Shown here: one piece after another, positions 49,961 to 56,443 of the stretch
Layout of the letters: the number at the start of each line of letters is the position of its first letter
Numbering within the stretch: the stretch's first letter is position 1
DNA from: Bradyrhizobium sp. BR 10289
GTDB taxonomy: Bacteria; Pseudomonadota; Alphaproteobacteria; Rhizobiales; Xanthobacteraceae
Assembly (NCBI RefSeq): GCF_019455385.1
Contig: NZ_JACOFR010000039.1
Coordinates: 1 to 56,443, forward strand
Direction of reading: 5' to 3'
Length of the DNA: 56,443 nt
The notes under the pieces: model-generated
Seen by the model: only the letters and a program-made list of their open reading frames with translations
The model's database searches: none
Told to the model about the DNA's origin: nothing
Translations under genes and position numbers: made by a program

Positions 49961-50368
49961 TTAGTGCATAGCCGTGGAGTTGAGCTGCTGCTGGATGCTC
50001 TTGTAGTGGTCGAGCCGCGCGATGGCGTGATCGAGCTCGCTGCCTTCGTGCTCCTTCAGGCCCTCTTCCATCTCCGAGATGGTCTCGGCGAACTGGGCGC
50101 GGTCGAGCTCGGCCAGCGAGGTCGCGACGTCGGCAAGCACGGTCAGGCCTTTTTCAGAGACCTCGGCGAGGCCGCCGAGCACGATGACCTTCTCGTGGCG
50201 GCCAGCGGTGGTGATGGTGAGGATGCCCGGGCGGATCGCAGCCACGACCGGCGCATGACCCGCCAGCACGCCGAAGTCGCCCTCGACGCCGGGAATGTCG
50301 ACCTGATCGACTTCACCCGAGAAGGCGAGCTTTTCCGGCGAGACGAGATCGAAGTGGAAGGTGGCCAT
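49961..50368 (-). CDS. atpC: F0F1 ATP synthase subunit epsilon
   Basis: A 135-residue central-stalk subunit. The beta-sandwich domain (about 1-85, MATFHFDLVSPEKLAFSGEV, VDIPGVEGDFGVLAGHAPVV) is followed by the C-terminal helices. ATG at 50368 is the natural start; the frame opens nine codons earlier inside repeat sequence. It is the last gene of the atpH-A-G-D-C operon and is separated from atpD by 114 bases containing a REP-like element. Confidence 0.96.
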   Translation of the reverse strand: MATFHFDLVSPEKLAFSGEVDQVDIPGVEGDFGVLAGHAPVVAAIRPGILTITTAGRHEKVIVLGGLAEVSEKGLTVLADVATSLAELDRAQFAETISEMEEGLKEHEGSELDHAIARLDHYKSIQQQLNSTAMH

Positions 50369-50390
50369 GGTGTTTCCGCTTGCTTCGCTT

Positions 50391-50473
50391 GTCACCCGCG
50401 GGCCTGACCCGCGGGTCCATCACTCAACGAAAGTTCTTTCTCGATGGATCGCCGGATCAAGTCCGGCGACGAC
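50391..50473. repeat. REP-like element between atpD and atpC
   Basis: ACCCGCGGG...CCCGCGGGT at 50394-50416 and CGCCGGA...TCCGGCG near 50450-50468 form two hairpins; the layout matches the element at 36441. It lies inside an operon, upstream of atpC. Confidence 0.7.
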
Positions 50474-50482
50474 ATCTGAAAC

Positions 50483-51916
<1,434 letters not shown>

Positions 51917-52002
51917 TGAATGTCTCCTTCGATCCGAATTTTTAAACCACGGTCAGCTCGTCGACCGGGACGTTGAGTTTGACGGGGACTGAAGCGTCTT
52001 GA

Positions 52003-52875
52003 TCAGACGGCCTCGGCACCCGAGATGATTTCGATCAGTTCCTTGGTGATCTGCGCCTGACGCGTGCGGTTGTAGACCAGCGTCTGCTTGCGGATCATCT
52101 CACCGGCGTTGCGCGTCGCGTTGTCCATCGCGCTCATCTGCGCGCCGTAGAACGAGGCGTTGTTCTCGAGCAGCGCGCGGAAGATCTGGACCGCGAGGTT
52201 GCGCGGCAGAAGACGGGTGAGAATTTCGTCCTCTTCAGGCTCGTATTCGTAAGACGTGGTGTTGGCGGCGCCGCCCTCCTCGACCACCAGCGGAATGACC
52301 TGCTGGGCGGTCGGGATCTGCGCGATCACCGACTTGAAGCGCGAGTAGAACAGCGTGCAGACATCGAACTCGCCATTGTCGAAACGCGCCAGCACCTTCT
52401 TGGCGATGTCCTCGGCATTGACGAAGCCGAGCTGACGAACGCTGCGCAGGTCGAGATGCTCGACGATCTGCTTGTCGAACTGGCGGCGGAGCTGCTCGTA
52501 GCCCTTGCGGCCGACGCAGAAGAATTTCACGTCCTTGCCCTGCGCCATCAACGCCAGCGCGCGCTCGCGGGCGAGACGCACGATCGAGGAGTTGAAGGCG
52601 CCTGACAGGCCGCGCTCACCGGTGCAGACCAGCAGCAAATGAACCTGGTCGCGGCCGGTGCCGGCCAGGAGAACCGGCGCGCCGGGCGAACCGGCGGCTG
52701 CGCTGGCGATGTTGGAGATCACCGCGCTCATCTTGTCGGCATAGGGACGCGCGGCTTCCGCCGCGGTCTGGGCGCGGCGCAGCTTGGAGGCCGCGACCAT
52801 CTGCATGGCCTTGGTGATCTTTTGCGTCGCCTTGGTGGAGGCGATGCGCACGCGCATGTCTTTAAGTGACGCCAT
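52003..52875 (-). CDS. atpG: F0F1 ATP synthase subunit gamma
   Basis: A 290-residue rotor subunit. The N-terminal coiled coil starts MASLKDMRVRIASTKATQKI, and the C-terminal helix reads MDNATRNAGEMIRKQTLVYN, both family signatures. The central Rossmann-like part contains CTGERGLSGAFNSS. ATG at 52875. It is separated from atpA by 150 bases holding a REP-like element. Confidence 0.97.
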   Translation of the reverse strand: MASLKDMRVRIASTKATQKITKAMQMVAASKLRRAQTAAEAARPYADKMSAVISNIASAAAGSPGAPVLLAGTGRDQVHLLLVCTGERGLSGAFNSSIVRLARERALALMAQGKDVKFFCVGRKGYEQLRRQFDKQIVEHLDLRSVRQLGFVNAEDIAKKVLARFDNGEFDVCTLFYSRFKSVIAQIPTAQQVIPLVVEEGGAANTTSYEYEPEEDEILTRLLPRNLAVQIFRALLENNASFYGAQMSAMDNATRNAGEMIRKQTLVYNRTRQAQITKELIEIISGAEAV

Positions 52876-52936
52876 TCTTCGTTCACCCCGGCGGTTCGAC
52901 TTGAAATGTCGGACCGCTAGCCTGTCCCTATCGCAA

Positions 52937-53014
52937 TGCCCGGCCGGGCGCCGGGCACGCTTCTTATTGATTTGCCTCTCGCGAAGCGGTCACGGCCGGA
53001 AGCATCCGGCCATG
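52937..53014. repeat. REP-like element between atpA and atpG
   Basis: TGCCCGGC...GCCGGGCA at 52937-52957 and GGCCGGA...TCCGGCC near 52994-53011 form two hairpins, the same organisation as at 36441 and 50391. It is the second such element inside the atp operon. Confidence 0.65.
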
Positions 53015-53025
53015 AAAGCGTGTTG

Positions 53026-54554
<1,529 letters not shown>

Positions 54555-54555
<1 letters not shown>

Positions 54556-55115
54556 CAGCCTGCCTCTTTCATCGCGTGCTTGATCGAATTGAGTTTGGTG
54601 CGAAGCGAGCTATCGATCATGCGGCTGCCAAGCTTGACCACGAGGCCACCGATGATCGAGGGATCGACCTTCACGTTGAGCGCGACGTCCTTGCCGGTCA
54701 CCGACTTCAGGGCAACCTTGAGGGCGTCGAGATTCTTGTCCGAGAGCGCTTCCGCGACCGTCACGTCCGCAACCGCCTCGCCCTTGAACTTGGCGACCAG
54801 GGCGCGATAGGCGCGGATGACGTCAGCCACCGCGAACAGACGGCGGTTGGCGGTCAGCACCTTGAGGAAATTGGCGGTGATGCCGGCAATGCCCGCCTTG
54901 TCCAGTACGGCCGAAAGGGCCTTGGACTGGGCGTCGGCCGCGAACACCGGGCTGCGGACGAGGCGCTTCAAATCGGCGCTCTCGTTCAGCAGGGCCTCGA
55001 ATTTTTCGAGATCGGCCTTGACCTCGTCGACCACTTTCTGGTCGCGGGCCAGTTCGAACAAGGCCGTTGCATAACGGCCGGACACACCGGAAACGGACGT
55101 ATCTTCTGCAGCCAC
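54555..55115 (-). CDS. atpH: F0F1 ATP synthase subunit delta
   Basis: A 186-residue peripheral-stalk subunit (OSCP homologue). The N-terminal six-helix domain (VSGRYATALFELARDQKVVD) and the C-terminal VDPSIIGGLVVKLGSRMIDSS are diagnostic. ATG at 55115. It is the first gene of the F1 operon; the Fo genes are not linked, as usual in alphaproteobacteria. Confidence 0.97.
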
Positions 55116-55555
55116 AGACGCGCTCTTTTTGCTGTCAAACTCGCAAGGGAAAAACCGTCGCCACGAAGCGGCGCCTAGCGATCCAAGCCCTTGGAATTCA
55201 AGCGGGACTTCGATTTTCGACCGACACGGGAGGTGCCGGGTCCGTTAAAATCGCGGCTTTGCTAACATAGCAGGCGCGCACGTGCAACATGACGGCAACT
55301 TAAAGGCTCGGCTGTTTCTCGCCAGTTCGTCGCACGCACCAAAGCTCGCACGTGGACCTGCCACGTCACGGAATTGACCCGACCCGGACGGCGCCATCCA
55401 GCTCCTTCGTTCCTGCCCTCAGCGCATAGCGGCCATGAACACGGATCGCTGAGGCGTGACCGGGACGGCTTTGCCGACTTATCCCGAATACTTACCCAAT
55501 TCTAAACATCGCGCGCGATGACTTCGCTCTACAGTATTCCCAAGTAATTTGAAGG

Positions 55556-55570
55556 TTAATGAATCGTTAA
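55556..55570. promoter_or_regulatory. perfect CtrA-type box TTAA-N7-TTAA
   Basis: TTAATGAATCGTTAA is an exact match to the alphaproteobacterial CtrA full-site consensus. It lies 183 bases upstream of the RlpA-like gene, whose product acts at the septum, which fits cell-cycle control. Binding is inferred only from the consensus. Confidence 0.5.
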
Positions 55571-55713
55571 AGTCTAAGATTACGGAACATCGGCTGCAAT
55601 ATCGATGCCAGTAACAAGATATTACACGACGACACAGAACGGATTTACTGCCCAATTCACGCCTCATTGAGAATCGAAACGCCAACCCGCTCACAAACTG
55701 ATGGGGGCTCCAC

Positions 55714-55731
55714 TTGCCACATATGTGGCAA
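55714..55731. promoter_or_regulatory. perfect 18-bp palindrome TTGCCACATATGTGGCAA
   Basis: Both nine-base arms match exactly, 21 bases before the RlpA-like ATG. The position, between a likely promoter and the start codon, suggests a repressor operator. It does not match a consensus I can name. Confidence 0.55.
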
Positions 55732-55752
55732 TACTAGCTTAGGGACCACTAA

Positions 55753-56250
55753 ATGCTGTCTTTGAAGATGCTGGGCTCTGTGACCCGGCCGCGTACGGCG
55801 ATCGCTTTCGTCGCTGCAACTCTCCTGGTCGGTGGAACTGCCACCGAAGCTTCCGCCAAATCCCGCCACCACCGGCACCATCACCGCCACCACGCCCAGG
55901 CTGACACCAACGCGACCCCGGATTGGCGCAACGCCAACGCCGCGATGACGCCGTCGTCGGGCACGGGCCGCAGCTTCTCCGGCATGGCCTCCTATTACGG
56001 CAACGAGTCCGGCAGCCGCACCGCCTCGGGCGCGCGCTTCAACCAGAACGCCATGACCGCGGCGCATCGCTCGCTGCCGTTCGGCACCAAGCTGCGCGTC
56101 ACCCATGGCGGCTCGAGCGTCATCGTCACCATCAACGACCGTGGCCCGTTCGTGCGCGGCCGCGTCCTCGACCTCTCCACCGGGGCCGCCCGCGCCATCG
56201 GCCTGACCGGCGCCGGCGTCGGCCGCGTCACCGCGGAAGTCGTGTCGTAA
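55753..56250 (+). CDS. RlpA-like septal ring lytic transglycosylase (DPBB domain)
   Basis: A 165-residue exported protein. The signal peptide core is TAIAFVAATLLVGGTATEASA; a His-rich linker KSRHHRHHHRHH follows (about 36-47). The double-psi beta-barrel (about 75-160) has GMASYYGNESGSRTASGARF and the catalytic-type Asp in VTINDRGPFVRGRVLDLS, both RlpA signatures. There is no SPOR domain, unlike classical RlpA, so septal targeting would need another route. ATG at 55753. A strong terminator follows at 56309. Confidence 0.9.
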   Translation: MLSLKMLGSVTRPRTAIAFVAATLLVGGTATEASAKSRHHRHHHRHHAQADTNATPDWRNANAAMTPSSGTGRSFSGMASYYGNESGSRTASGARFNQNAMTAAHRSLPFGTKLRVTHGGSSVIVTINDRGPFVRGRVLDLSTGAARAIGLTGAGVGRVTAEVVS

Positions 56251-56308
56251 CGCGCTTGCCGCCTCATCGCGCGCGCAATTTCATCAGTTTGATGCGCGCG
56301 TGAAACAA

Positions 56309-56340
56309 GCCCGCGGTCTTGGGGGACCGCGGGCTTTTTT
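56309..56340 (+). terminator. rho-independent terminator after rlpA-like gene
   Basis: GCCCGCGGTC and GACCGCGGGC form a perfect ten-pair stem with a six-base loop, followed by six T. Confidence 0.95.
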
Positions 56341-56357
56341 GCGTCGAGAGCGATCCG

Positions 56358-56412
56358 TGTCCCGGACAAGCTGCAACGCATAAGCGTTGCGGCGCAGAGC
56401 CGGGACCCATAT
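56358..56412. repeat. palindromic intergenic repeat at right edge
   Basis: GTCCCGG and CCGGGAC arms enclose an inner hairpin GCAACGC-ATAA-GCGTTGC (56373-56390). The text resembles a repeat I recall as frequent in Bradyrhizobium intergenic DNA. No gene is seen in the last bases of the window. Confidence 0.6.
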
Positions 56413-56443
56413 GTGGACGGCCCCCGTGGCACAAGAGCTTTGT

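Larger units (their letters stand above)
55116..55752. other. divergent intergenic region between atpH and rlpA-like gene
   Basis: 637 bases, AT-richer toward the rlpA side. It contains a perfect CtrA-type box (55556-55570) and a perfect 18-bp palindrome (55714-55731). Short frames on both strands show no domain. The atp promoter should lie within the left half but no clear -35/-10 pair was found by eye. Confidence 0.55.

Overview
The window reads as the chromosome of an alphaproteobacterium of the Bradyrhizobium type (Nitrobacteraceae). The reasons are high GC, an F1 ATP synthase operon in the order atpH-A-G-D-C without the Fo genes, an rplU-rpmA-GNAT-obgE-proB-proA-nadD-rsfS-rlmH-ctpA-rppH block typical of Rhizobiales, many orphan transporter binding proteins, and dense palindromic intergenic repeats. 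The genus assignment is inference from gene order and from recalled protein similarity; no search was run.

Layout. 1-8.4 kb is a signalling region: the first codons of cheA at the left edge, a single-domain response regulator, two tandem Crp/Fnr regulators, an Hpt protein, a LuxR-type regulator with a degenerate histidine-kinase-like N-terminus, an unrecognised 387-residue protein, a small secreted protein and a pseudo-receiver/EAL protein. 8.4-13.5 kb holds an EamA exporter divergent from a MocR-type regulator, a GDYXXLXY/DUF2157 membrane pair whose DUF2157 partner looks N-terminally damaged, and a LysR regulator. 13.7-18.3 kb is a tightly overlapping operon that interleaves RutB, RutC and RutD (the uracil ring-fragment steps) with a complete ABC importer. 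18.4-26.5 kb is an FAD oxidoreductase followed upstream by a type I restriction-modification operon (hsdM-hsdS-small ORF-hsdR), close to a tRNA-Ser(CGA) gene. 26.6-29 kb has an alpha/beta hydrolase and a ROK-family protein whose motif order looks circularly permuted.

29.1-48 kb is the conserved housekeeping block (L21, L27, ObgE, ProB, ProA, NadD, RsfS, RlmH, EnvC-like, CtpA, divergent polysaccharide deacetylase, RppH and a second RppH-like Nudix protein). It is interrupted by accessory genes: a DMT transporter, MaoC, two orphan binding proteins, a sulfatase, and a ParDE-type toxin-antitoxin pair sitting between proB and proA. 48.1-55.1 kb carries a class III cyclase with a periplasmic DUF4189-like tail and the ATP synthase F1 operon, both on the minus strand. 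The window ends with an RlpA-like septal-ring protein and a strong terminator.

The most interesting items are: (1) an unlisted 38-codon ORF translationally coupled between hsdS and hsdR; (2) the permuted ROK protein; (3) the LuxR regulator fused to a FixL-like dimerisation domain that has Arg in place of the phospho-His; (4) the RutBCD cluster paired with an ABC importer instead of RutG and lacking RutA/E/F; (5) a perfect TTAA-N7-TTAA CtrA-type box and a perfect 18-bp palindrome upstream of rlpA. No CRISPR array, transposase, integrase or rRNA was seen.
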